Below, in pieces: positions 8,978 to 16,900 of a stretch of 64,000 nt of DNA. The notes under the pieces were generated by a model, which had not been told where the DNA came from, did not search any database, and saw only the letters and a program-made list of their open reading frames with translations. Within the stretch, counting starts at the first letter, position 1. Each line of letters begins with the position of its first letter. Source of the stretch: Eubacteriales bacterium (lineage in GTDB: Bacteria; Bacillota; Clostridia; Christensenellales; CAG-138); assembly GCA_028694155.1 (NCBI GenBank), contig JAQUTY010000002.1, forward strand, positions 96,115 to 160,114. The letters are read 5' to 3'. Made by a program: the position numbers and the translations under genes.

Positions 8978-9165
8978 CAGACGAGGAGCTGTTTACCCGA
9001 CTTCTATATTACGGCGTCAGTCTGCTTCATCTGTCAATGGACGAAGTGTGGCTGACACCGTTTGGCTTGCTGCTCGATCTGTGGGAATGCCACAAGCAGT
9101 ACAACGGGCTGGCAAAACCGAAAAGAGTGGTGTATATCGACGAACTCATACCTGCGGGGATATGA
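8962..9165 (+). CDS. Tail assembly chaperone, T extension (by -1 frameshift)
   Basis: This open frame has no start of its own. It is read from the -1 frame after the slippery site at 8956-8962 and adds about 68 residues to the G protein. The translated extension contains MDEVWLTPFGLLLDLWECHK, a hallmark of the T domain in siphovirus tail chaperones. The T domain recruits tail tube subunits to the tape measure. An intervening cargo cassette separates it from the tape measure gene. Confidence 0.88.
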   Translation, partial: RGSRVTDEELFTRLLYYGVSLLHLSMDEVWLTPFGLLLDLWECHKQYNGLAKPKRVVYIDELIPAGI

Positions 9166-9216
9166 TGCCATTATGCCGATAACGGCAAAAATGTAGGAAT
9201 ATTCGCGTATGGTTCG

Positions 9217-9245
9217 TTGATTTCTTGCCGATACTATGCTATAAT
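9217..9245 (+). promoter_or_regulatory. Sigma-A-type promoter of cargo cassette 1
   Basis: TTGATT at 9217-9222 and a perfect TATAAT at 9240-9245 are separated by 17 bp. The expected start site is near 9252, about 20 bases before the Fic start codon. It lies inside the phage late operon, so the cargo can be expressed in the lysogen independently of late transcription. Confidence 0.8.
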
Positions 9246-9271
9246 AAGCGGGTAGGCAAGGAGGGTGCGGT

Positions 9272-10162
9272 ATGAATTATATTTCTGTCGCTGATACGGC
9301 GAAAAGATGGGAAATGTCCGAGAGAACGGTACGCAATTACTGCGCTCAAAACAAGATACCCGGCGCGTTTCTTACGGGCAAGACATGGAACATCCCCGAA
9401 AACGCCGAAAAGCCGGGCAGGCTAAACGCCCGCGCCACAGCGCCGAAAACGCTTCTGAACATTCTGAAAGTGGAGCAGGCGGCAAAGACCTCCGGCGGCA
9501 TTTATCATAAGCTGCAGATCGAGCTGACCTATAACTCCAACCACATCGAGGGCAGCCGCCTCACCCACGACCAGACGCGGTATATCTTTGAAACGAATAC
9601 CATTGGCGCGACCGACGGCACGATGAACGTGGATGATATTGTCGAGACGGCAAACCATTTTAAGTGCATTGACATGATCATCACGCAGGCGAAGTACGCG
9701 CTGACGGAAAAATTCATCAAGGAGCTTCACCGGACGCTGAAAAGCGGCACCAGCGACGCGCGGCTTGACTGGTTTGCCGTGGGCGATTACAAGCGAATGC
9801 CAAACGAGGTTGGGGGCAAGGAAACCACCCAGCCGGAGCGGGTCGCGGACGAGCTAAAGAAGCTGCTTGCCGAATATAACGCGGTGAAAGAGAAAACGCT
9901 GGAGGAAATTATCGACTTCCATGTCCGCTTTGAGAGCATCCATCCTTTTCAGGATGGCAACGGGCGCGTCGGACGGCTCATCATGTTCAAGGAGTGCCTG
10001 CGCAACGGCATTGTACCGTTCATCATCGACGACGATATGAAGCTGTTTTACTATCGTGGACTGCACGAGTGGAGCGGTGAAAAGGGTTATCTGACCGACA
10101 CCTGTCTCGCGGCGCAGGATAAATTCAAGAAGTATCTGGACTATTTCAGAATTGGGTACTGA
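9272..10162 (+). CDS. Fic family protein (class II) with N-terminal HTH
   Basis: Fic proteins usually transfer AMP from ATP to hydroxyl groups of target proteins. The complete catalytic loop HPFQDGNGRVGR lies near residue 229. An upstream SNHIEG (near residue 89) matches the (S/T)xxxE(G/N) inhibitory helix, placed N-terminal to the core as in class II enzymes, so activity is probably self-restrained. Residues 1-50 look like a MerR/excisionase-type helix-turn-helix (ISVADTAKRWEMSERTVRNY). The ATG at 9272 has AAGGAGGG upstream and its own promoter. No antitoxin-like partner is next to it. It is not a phage structural gene. Confidence 0.92.
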   Translation: MNYISVADTAKRWEMSERTVRNYCAQNKIPGAFLTGKTWNIPENAEKPGRLNARATAPKTLLNILKVEQAAKTSGGIYHKLQIELTYNSNHIEGSRLTHDQTRYIFETNTIGATDGTMNVDDIVETANHFKCIDMIITQAKYALTEKFIKELHRTLKSGTSDARLDWFAVGDYKRMPNEVGGKETTQPERVADELKKLLAEYNAVKEKTLEEIIDFHVRFESIHPFQDGNGRVGRLIMFKECLRNGIVPFIIDDDMKLFYYRGLHEWSGEKGYLTDTCLAAQDKFKKYLDYFRIGY

Positions 10163-10219
10163 ACGGAAATTGGTGTTAGGCTTGGAGATTGTTTATATAA
10201 TTGGAAGGTGCGGAGCAAT

Positions 10220-11053
10220 ATGAAAACGTTAAAAAAATATGCAGCGCCTATTTTTATGATTGGCGTATTTGAAGCGATTGCAATTACACTATGGCTCACG
10301 CTTAATAATGTTTTTTATTTTTTTAACTTTACCTATATCGGCGGGTGCATATCTATTGGCTTATTGCTATATATAAAGAAAGTTAAATATGCAAGGCGGA
10401 TAGTCCAGCTTGCGGTTGGATTATACATGTTAGTGTATTTGGGATTAATCAGCAATGAAAATATGCAAATAGAGGGGTTTTGGTACTATCTGTTTCTTGG
10501 CATATTTGAAGCGGCAACCATTCATTATGCAGTAGCCAAAATATTTGGACCGCTGCTATTTGGTCGAGGCTGGTGTGGCTACGCCTGTTGGACGGCAATG
10601 GTTCTTGACTTTCTGCCATACAAGCATCCAAAAGTGCCCCGAAGAAAACTCGGTTTCATACGATACATCACTTTCTCGATCTCCCTGCTTTTTGTTACTG
10701 CTTTATTTTTCTTTCATGTTGGCAATTTGGAAAGAATTATGTTTTGGAGTTTTGTGATTGGTAATGCTTTATATTACGCAGTAGGTATTGGCGTAGCTGT
10801 TGCATTTAAGGACAACCGTGCTTTTTGTAAATATGTGTGTCCGATCACTGTATTCTTAAAACCTGCAAGCTATTATTCCTTAATGAGAGTTAAGGTAGAT
10901 ACGGATAAATGCGTTTCCTGTGGCAAATGCAAAAAGGTATGCCCTATGGATGTTGATGTAACGAACAATTCTCGAAAGCGTATCAACGGAACAGAGTGTA
11001 TCCTTTGTTTTGAATGTATTGACGAATGCCCCAAAAAGGCATTACACTTATAA
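10220..11053 (+). CDS. NapH-like membrane protein with 4Fe-4S clusters
   Basis: A 277-residue protein with about six hydrophobic segments in the first 210 residues and two ferredoxin-type cysteine motifs at the C-terminus (CVSCGKCKKVCP and CILCFECIDECP). GRGWCGYAC and FCKYVCP are the extra Cys motifs of the NapH/CcoG/YccM polyferredoxin family, which pass electrons at the membrane. ATG 10220 is preferred to GTG 10208 because it is adjacent to a CGGAG site. The gene is visibly more AT-rich than its phage neighbours, indicating a separate origin. A TATAAT at 10196-10201 may give it extra transcription. Partner and substrate are unknown. Confidence 0.85.
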   Translation: MKTLKKYAAPIFMIGVFEAIAITLWLTLNNVFYFFNFTYIGGCISIGLLLYIKKVKYARRIVQLAVGLYMLVYLGLISNENMQIEGFWYYLFLGIFEAATIHYAVAKIFGPLLFGRGWCGYACWTAMVLDFLPYKHPKVPRRKLGFIRYITFSISLLFVTALFFFHVGNLERIMFWSFVIGNALYYAVGIGVAVAFKDNRAFCKYVCPITVFLKPASYYSLMRVKVDTDKCVSCGKCKKVCPMDVDVTNNSRKRINGTECILCFECIDECPKKALHL

Positions 11054-11144
11054 AGAGTACAACGCAAAATGAGCACAATCCGCAGCGCAACAGTTTTATG
11101 TTTATCGCCCGGATAACTACAGCCCAATAGAATAATTTCTTTAT

Positions 11145-11171
11145 GGCACTCTGGAAACAGGGTGCCTTTTT
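11145..11171 (+). terminator. Rho-independent terminator after cargo cassette 1
   Basis: A nine-pair stem with one G-T pair (GGCACTCTG / CAGGGTGCC) closed by a GAAA tetraloop is followed by five T. It ends 32 bp before the tape measure start codon. Confidence 0.85.
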
Positions 11172-11203
11172 CATGCCGTTTTTTTGCGGAAGGAGGTGCT
11201 CAA

Positions 11204-13822
11204 ATGGCGGATGATTTTGGTCTGAAGATCGGACTGGAGGGCGAAAAGGAGTTCAAAAAGGCCTTGTCGGACATCAACCAGTCCTTTAAGGTGTTGGGCA
11301 GTGAGATGAAGCTCGTTTCCTCCCAGTTCGATAAAAACGACTCCTCCGTGCAGGCGCTTTCCGCCCGGAATCAGGTGCTCAATAAGGAGATCGAGGCGCA
11401 GAAGAGCAAGATCGAAACGCTTCGCTCCGCGCTGGAAAACGCCGCCGCATCCTTTGGCGAAAACGACCGCAGAACGCAGGCTTGGCAGATCCAACTCAAT
11501 AACGCCGAAGCCGCGCTGAACGGCATGGAGCGCGAGGTCGAGCAGAACAACGATGCTCTTGATAAGGCGGAAAACGAGTTTGACGACGCCGGAAAGCAGG
11601 CGGACGACTTTGGCGACGAGGTCGAGGACGCGGGCAAGCAGAGCGACGACGCGGGCGGCAGGTTCGAACAGCTTGGCACGGTCTGCAAAGCGGCGGGAGT
11701 CGCCATCGCAGCCGCGTTCGCAGCGGTAGGTGCGGCGGCGATCGCCGCAGGCAAGGCGCTCATCGACATGACCCGCGAGGGCGCGGCATACGCCGACAGC
11801 GTTCTCACAACTTCTACGCAGACGGGCATCGCCACGGATAAGCTGCAGGAGTATATGTACGCGGCGGAGCTGATCGACGTTTCCACCGACACGCTTACCA
11901 AGTCCATGGCCAAGCAGATCAAGTCCATGAAGGCCGTGCAGGACGGCACGAAAACCTCCGTGGAGGCATACGACAAGCTGGGCGTGTCCGTTACGAACGC
12001 GGACGGCAGTCTGCGCGACAGCGATACGGTCTACTGGGAGGTCATCGACGCGCTGGGCGGAATGACGAACGAGACAGAACGCGACGCGCTCGCCATGGCG
12101 ATCCTCGGCAAATCCGCGCAGGAGCTAAACCCCTTGATCGAAGCGGGCTCGGCGCGAATGGACGAGCTGGGACAGGCGGCGCAAAAGGCCGGTTATGTCG
12201 TTGGTGAGGATATGCTTCAAGCATACGGCGCGCTGGACGACCAGCTTCAATATCTTTCTGTTGGCGCGACAGCGGCGAAGAACGCGCTTGGCACGGTGCT
12301 GCTGCCCGTGCTGACCGACCTTGCCGGAGAGGGCGTCGACCTGCTTGGCGAGTTTACCAACGGCATCCTCGACGCGAACGGCGACATCGGAAAAATGTCC
12401 GACGTCGTTGCGGGGATTCTGCCCAAGGCCCTAAACAGCGTTATGAAGTATGTGCCAGAGCTCTTGGAGGTCATAGGCGAGATCATCGGCGCGCTTGGCG
12501 GCGCGATCGTGGACAACCTTCCCCAGATCGTGGACTCCGCAAGTCAGATCGTGTTCTCGATCCTGGCGGGGCTGATCGCCGCGCTGCCGCAGATCTCATC
12601 GGGCGCAGTACAGCTGGTACTGGCGCTGGTAAAGGGGATCATAGACGCGCTGCCCATGATCGTGGAAGCGGCGGTAAAGGCGGTCGCGGCATTGGTAAAG
12701 GGCATCGCGGACGCTTTGCCTACCCTGATCCCGGCGGCGGTTCAAGCGGTAACGACGCTTGTGAAAACACTGATCGACAACCTGCCGCTGCTGCTGGACG
12801 CGGCGCTGCAGCTTGTGATGGGTCTTGCGCAGGGCATCCTTGACGCGATTCCCGTCTTGATCGAAGCGCTGCCCGCGCTGATCCTTTCGATCATCGACTT
12901 CATTCTTTCCGCGATTCCGCAGCTCATCGACGCTGGGATACAGCTTCTGACCTCCCTTGTGGCGGCGCTCCCGGAGATCATCGCGGCGATCGTAGAAGCG
13001 ATCCCGCTTATTATCGATGGGATCATTACCGCTGTGCTGAATGCGATCCCGCAGATCATACAGGCGGGGATCGACCTGCTCATCGCACTCATTCGTGCGC
13101 TGCCGCAGATCATAACGACGATTGTGAAGGCGATCCCGCAGATCATTTCCGGCATTGTAAACGCACTCATGAACAACATCGACAAGATCATCATGGCGGG
13201 CGTGGAGCTGTTTGTCGCCCTGATCGAGAATCTGCCGACCATCATTATCGAGATCGTCAAGGCGGTGCCGCAGATCATTAAGGGCATCGTGGAGGCGTTC
13301 GGGAGCCTGATGTACAAGATCGTGGAGATCGGCGGCAACATTGTTAAGGGGCTGTGGGAAGGTATCAAGAGCCTTGCATCGTGGCTTTGGAATAAGGTGT
13401 CCGGCTGGATCCGCTCCATCTGGGACGGCATTTGCGACTTCTTCGGCATTCACTCTCCCTCCAAGGAGATGGGCTGGGTCGGTGAGATGCTGGTCAAGGG
13501 CCTTGCCGGATCGATCGAGGACAACGGTGACGAAGCGGTGAAGGCCGCCGAAGCCATGAGCGACGATATCAACGACGTAATGAAGGGGCTTGCGGACGAT
13601 ATGCAGTCCGGCTTGTCAACGGATTTTTCCGTCAACGGAACAAGCGCCGTCGGCGGCTCTGCGGGCGGCCTTGCGGCGGTGATCGCACTGCTTGAAAAGT
13701 ATCTGCCGCAGATGGGCAACTACCAGCTGGTAGCGGACACCGGCACGGTGGTCGGCTGGCTTGCGCCCGCAATGGACGACGCGCTTGGAACGATGCAGCG
13801 CAGAAAGGAGCGATTCCTGTGA
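11204..13822 (+). CDS. Tail tape measure protein
   Basis: This long protein sets tail length and is ejected with DNA. The ATG at 11204 has AAGGAGGT upstream; the longer reading from 11162 runs back through the terminator and is rejected. Residues 1-150 are charged coiled coil; residues 170-200 are Ala-rich and hydrophobic. Residues 400-720 contain many copies of an amphipathic unit of about 18 to 40 residues with recurring LPQII or IPQII, which probably folds as membrane-active helices. The end has DFFGIHSPSKEMGWVG, common near the C-terminus of this family. 872 residues is a moderate length. Confidence 0.95.
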   Translation: MADDFGLKIGLEGEKEFKKALSDINQSFKVLGSEMKLVSSQFDKNDSSVQALSARNQVLNKEIEAQKSKIETLRSALENAAASFGENDRRTQAWQIQLNNAEAALNGMEREVEQNNDALDKAENEFDDAGKQADDFGDEVEDAGKQSDDAGGRFEQLGTVCKAAGVAIAAAFAAVGAAAIAAGKALIDMTREGAAYADSVLTTSTQTGIATDKLQEYMYAAELIDVSTDTLTKSMAKQIKSMKAVQDGTKTSVEAYDKLGVSVTNADGSLRDSDTVYWEVIDALGGMTNETERDALAMAILGKSAQELNPLIEAGSARMDELGQAAQKAGYVVGEDMLQAYGALDDQLQYLSVGATAAKNALGTVLLPVLTDLAGEGVDLLGEFTNGILDANGDIGKMSDVVAGILPKALNSVMKYVPELLEVIGEIIGALGGAIVDNLPQIVDSASQIVFSILAGLIAALPQISSGAVQLVLALVKGIIDALPMIVEAAVKAVAALVKGIADALPTLIPAAVQAVTTLVKTLIDNLPLLLDAALQLVMGLAQGILDAIPVLIEALPALILSIIDFILSAIPQLIDAGIQLLTSLVAALPEIIAAIVEAIPLIIDGIITAVLNAIPQIIQAGIDLLIALIRALPQIITTIVKAIPQIISGIVNALMNNIDKIIMAGVELFVALIENLPTIIIEIVKAVPQIIKGIVEAFGSLMYKIVEIGGNIVKGLWEGIKSLASWLWNKVSGWIRSIWDGICDFFGIHSPSKEMGWVGEMLVKGLAGSIEDNGDEAVKAAEAMSDDINDVMKGLADDMQSGLSTDFSVNGTSAVGGSAGGLAAVIALLEKYLPQMGNYQLVADTGTVVGWLAPAMDDALGTMQRRKERFL

Positions 13823-14454
13823 GCGATATCCTGTTTGGAAGCAAAAGCGCCAAGAGCGATTACGGCTTCATCGTCGCTCCTTATTTGATTCCCATGCCCG
13901 TGGTACAGACCAGCTTCGTTGAGATACCCGGGCGGGACGGTACGCTCGATCTCACAGAGGGTTTTGGCTTTGTCCGCTATTCGGACAGGGCCGTTTCCCT
14001 CACGCTGTACGCCGTCGCGCCATATGAGCAGGCGCTGTCCGCCTTCGTCAACGACGTGCACGGCAAGCGGATAGAGCTGGTGTTCGACCGCGATCCGTCC
14101 TTCTATTATGATGGCCGGGTCAGCGTGGACGCCCTGGAAAAGAAGGACGGCTACTGCGCCATAACGGTAAACGTGACCGCCGAGCCCTATAAGTACAAGC
14201 GGACAATTACAACGGTCACGCAAACCGGCAGCGGTACGGTGACGCTTACAAACCTGCATATGCCCGTGGCGCCGGAGATAACGGCAAGCGCGGAAGCGAC
14301 GCTTGTCTATCAAAGCGGAGGCGTTCCTGCAACGACGGTCGTCGCGGCGGGAACGCATTTCATTCCTGCACTGCTGCTGGAAGCCGGAACGACGACGGTC
14401 GAGGTGACCACAACCGGGGAGATCGTGTTTTCGTATAGAGAGGGGGCGCTGTGA
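13819..14454 (+). CDS. Distal tail protein (Dit)
   Basis: Dit forms the hub ring at the tail tip. 211 residues, GTG start overlapping the tape measure stop (GTGA). The IPGRDGTLDLTEGF stretch near residue 35 is typical of the family, as is the mixed N-terminal ring domain with a C-terminal galectin-like beta domain. It is followed immediately by the tail-associated protein, as expected. Confidence 0.9.
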   Translation: MSDILFGSKSAKSDYGFIVAPYLIPMPVVQTSFVEIPGRDGTLDLTEGFGFVRYSDRAVSLTLYAVAPYEQALSAFVNDVHGKRIELVFDRDPSFYYDGRVSVDALEKKDGYCAITVNVTAEPYKYKRTITTVTQTGSGTVTLTNLHMPVAPEITASAEATLVYQSGGVPATTVVAAGTHFIPALLLEAGTTTVEVTTTGEIVFSYREGAL

Positions 14455-16103
14455 TGTTTGCCGTGTTCAGCGATAACGCGCTGCTCTACGATCCGCGTCT
14501 GCCGGAGTATGTCCTTACCGATCCCGTGCTGACACTTGAAAAGAACGAACCCGCAAGTCTGTCCTTCGGGATACCCGATACGAATCCGAACAGCGGCGCG
14601 GTAACAAGGCTGCAAAGCCGGATCAAGGTCTATCGTGACGGAAGGCTGCTGTTTCTTGGGCGCGTGATCGAGGACGGGGTTGGGCTGAAGCACCAAAAAA
14701 GCTATGTCGCGGAGGGCGCTTTGGCGTATCTACTGGACAGCGTACAGCGCCCGTTCAGCTTTGACGGTACGGTCGCGGCGTTCTTTACACAGCTTATCGC
14801 GACCCACAACGCACAGGTGAACGAACAGCAGCAAATAATCGCGGGCAGTATCACGGTCGAGCCGGACGCCGCGCTGACGGTCTCCTCCGAGGAATACGCG
14901 TCCATATGGGCTGTTCTGAAGGAGCAGCTCATCGACGTATATGGCGGGTATCTGGTGCTGACCTTCAACGCCGACGAGCAGCCCGTATTGAGTTATCTTG
15001 CCGAGCCGCCGGATACGGCGACCCAGCGCATTACCTTCGGTGAAAATCTCGTCGACCTCGCCGTGAACCGAAACGCCGACGAAACCTATACCGCCTGCAT
15101 CCCTCTGGGCGCGACGCTCAAGGAGATCGACGAAAACGTGGACAGCGACGAGCGGCTGACGATTGCCGACGCGAACGGAGGGCTGGATTATCTGATCGAT
15201 ACGGAGAGCGCGGCGCTGTACGGCGTTATATACGCGCCTACGGAGCTGACCACCTTTGAGGATGAGAAGAACGCAACCTACCTCATGCAGCGTGGCCGCG
15301 CGTGGCTTTCAACTATCGGTACGCGGCTCAAGGAGAGCATTTCCTTAACAGCGGTCGATCTGCACAACGTCAGCGCCGACGTGGAGGCGTTCTCCTTTCT
15401 CGACCGCGTCATTGTGTCCTGCGGCGATATTTGCCCGGAAAGCGAGTTCGTGCTTTCCGGCATGGAGATCCCGCTGAACAATCCCTCCGGCACAAGCATC
15501 ACTCTGGGCGATTCGCGGCCTTCGCTCATCGGCGACAACGCAACACAGAATGCTTCGGCGGCAAAGCGGCTGGAAAGCATCGAAGCGGACTATGTAACGG
15601 GTCAGGAGGTCATGACGATCACGGCGGAGCAGATCGCGAACAACACGACCATCCTGCAGTCCGCGCAGCAGATCATCCTGTCGGCACTGGAGGATTACGT
15701 TAAGACCTCCGACTACAATGCGTTCCAAAGCTCGATTCAAACCTCGCTGTCTATTATGGCCGGAACGATTGAAGCGAACTTTACGGAAACGACAAGCGAG
15801 ATCTCCTCGATGAATGGCGACGTATCCCAGCAGTTTGAAACGATCTGCAGCTTTATCCGGCTCATCTCATCGGGTATCGTGATCGGTGAAAGCAGCTCGA
15901 ACATTAAGCTGAAGCTGGAGAACGATATCCTGTACTTCTTTACCGGCGAAGAGGACACGGTTTCCACCGAAAACGCGCTGGCCTACTTCTCGGCGGGCAA
16001 GCTCTACGTCAATAATGTCGAGATACTGACCTCGATGCGGATCGGGCCTTTCGCGTGGGTGCCGGAGAGCGATAATCTAAACTTTAAGCTGATGGAGACG
16101 TAA
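14454..16103 (+). CDS. Tail-associated protein (prophage endopeptidase-tail family)
   Basis: A 549-residue tail tip protein resembling the gp44/Tal hub family. The first 350 residues show the usual hub pattern (LTLEKNEPASLSFGIP, IKVYRDGRLLFLGRV). The last 200 residues are helical and Ser/Thr/Ile rich, like a fibre-joining region. No peptidase active site is obvious. ATG 14454 shares one base with the Dit stop and follows GAGGGGGC. Cargo cassette 2 is inserted directly after it. Confidence 0.87.
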   Translation: MFAVFSDNALLYDPRLPEYVLTDPVLTLEKNEPASLSFGIPDTNPNSGAVTRLQSRIKVYRDGRLLFLGRVIEDGVGLKHQKSYVAEGALAYLLDSVQRPFSFDGTVAAFFTQLIATHNAQVNEQQQIIAGSITVEPDAALTVSSEEYASIWAVLKEQLIDVYGGYLVLTFNADEQPVLSYLAEPPDTATQRITFGENLVDLAVNRNADETYTACIPLGATLKEIDENVDSDERLTIADANGGLDYLIDTESAALYGVIYAPTELTTFEDEKNATYLMQRGRAWLSTIGTRLKESISLTAVDLHNVSADVEAFSFLDRVIVSCGDICPESEFVLSGMEIPLNNPSGTSITLGDSRPSLIGDNATQNASAAKRLESIEADYVTGQEVMTITAEQIANNTTILQSAQQIILSALEDYVKTSDYNAFQSSIQTSLSIMAGTIEANFTETTSEISSMNGDVSQQFETICSFIRLISSGIVIGESSSNIKLKLENDILYFFTGEEDTVSTENALAYFSAGKLYVNNVEILTSMRIGPFAWVPESDNLNFKLMET

Positions 16104-16108
16104 AACGA

Positions 16109-16137
16109 TTGAGAAGCGGGCGTGGGAATGGTATAAT
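16109..16137 (+). promoter_or_regulatory. Sigma-A-type promoter of cargo cassette 2
   Basis: TTGAGA at 16109-16114 and TATAAT at 16132-16137 are 17 bp apart. It begins six bases after the tail-associated gene stop. Start of transcription is expected near 16144, about 34 bases before the acetyltransferase ATG. Confidence 0.8.
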
Positions 16138-16177
16138 TAACACGATAAATCGAAATTTGCGGAGGTGGACACTGAAC

Positions 16178-16807
16178 ATGGTGAAAGAAATAGACTCCAA
16201 AAAGACAAAACGGGCGCTGGCCTTTGAATTATGGATGAAAGCGCCGATGCCGATGATAACGCTGTTTAAGACGTTGGATGTTTCCACGCTTTTAAGGGTA
16301 AGCCATAAGTATAATTATAAGATAAATATGCTGATATGCTGGTGCATCGGAAAAGCAGCATCGCACTGGGAGGAATTTTATATGCTCCCTGTGGGCGATA
16401 AGCTGTTGCAATACGATGGGCTTGCCATCAGCACGGTCGTCAAAACGCATGATGGCGGGATAAGTACCTGCGACATTCCCTTTACCGATAATCTTGAACA
16501 ATTTAACGCCGCATACATAAAGCTGACGAGTCAGGTTTACGACAGCTGCGAGACGCACAACCTTGGGATGGAGTATATGGTGATCGGTACATCCGCCCTT
16601 GCCCAATATGATATCGATGGAGCGGTCAATATTTATGCCGGATTTTATAACAATCCCTTTGTCATCTGGGGGAAGATTCGCAGAAAGATATTTTGTGCAT
16701 CTCTGCCGATATCCTTTCAGTTTCATCATACGCAGTTGGATGGAATCCCCGCCGCTGAATTTCTTGAAGATTTGCAGCGCACGATAAGAAGATTAAACGA
16801 ACGCTAA
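16178..16807 (+). CDS. CatA-like O-acetyltransferase
   Basis: A 209-residue member of the chloramphenicol acetyltransferase fold, which moves acetyl groups from acetyl-CoA to a hydroxyl substrate as a trimer. The catalytic HHTQLDG near residue 185 aligns with the HHxxxDG of CAT. Length matches CAT. Other substrate-pocket positions diverge from classical CAT, so chloramphenicol resistance cannot be assumed. ATG 16178 follows GGAGGTGG; the longer reading from 16109 would start inside the promoter. It is unrelated to phage structure and is probably cargo. Confidence 0.87.
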   Translation: MVKEIDSKKTKRALAFELWMKAPMPMITLFKTLDVSTLLRVSHKYNYKINMLICWCIGKAASHWEEFYMLPVGDKLLQYDGLAISTVVKTHDGGISTCDIPFTDNLEQFNAAYIKLTSQVYDSCETHNLGMEYMVIGTSALAQYDIDGAVNIYAGFYNNPFVIWGKIRRKIFCASLPISFQFHHTQLDGIPAAEFLEDLQRTIRRLNER

Positions 16808-16849
16808 ATTCCCGTTTATCGTGCGGAGAAAATGTAGGTGGTAATCAAT

Positions 16850-16876
16850 AAGAGCAACCAACAGGCTGCTCTTTTT
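16850..16876 (+). terminator. Rho-independent terminator after cargo cassette 2
   Basis: AAGAGCA at 16850-16856 pairs with TGCTCTT at 16867-16873, with additional CC/GG pairing inside, followed by a T run. It ends 24 bp before the tail fibre start codon, the same placement as the terminator of cassette 1. Confidence 0.78.
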
Positions 16877-16900
16877 CTATGCCTTCAGAAAGGAGAAATC

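Noticed and set aside
12596..13453. Antisense open frames under the tape measure gene
   Set aside because: Low-complexity repeats of the plus-strand gene keep the opposite strand free of stops; the translation has no real features.
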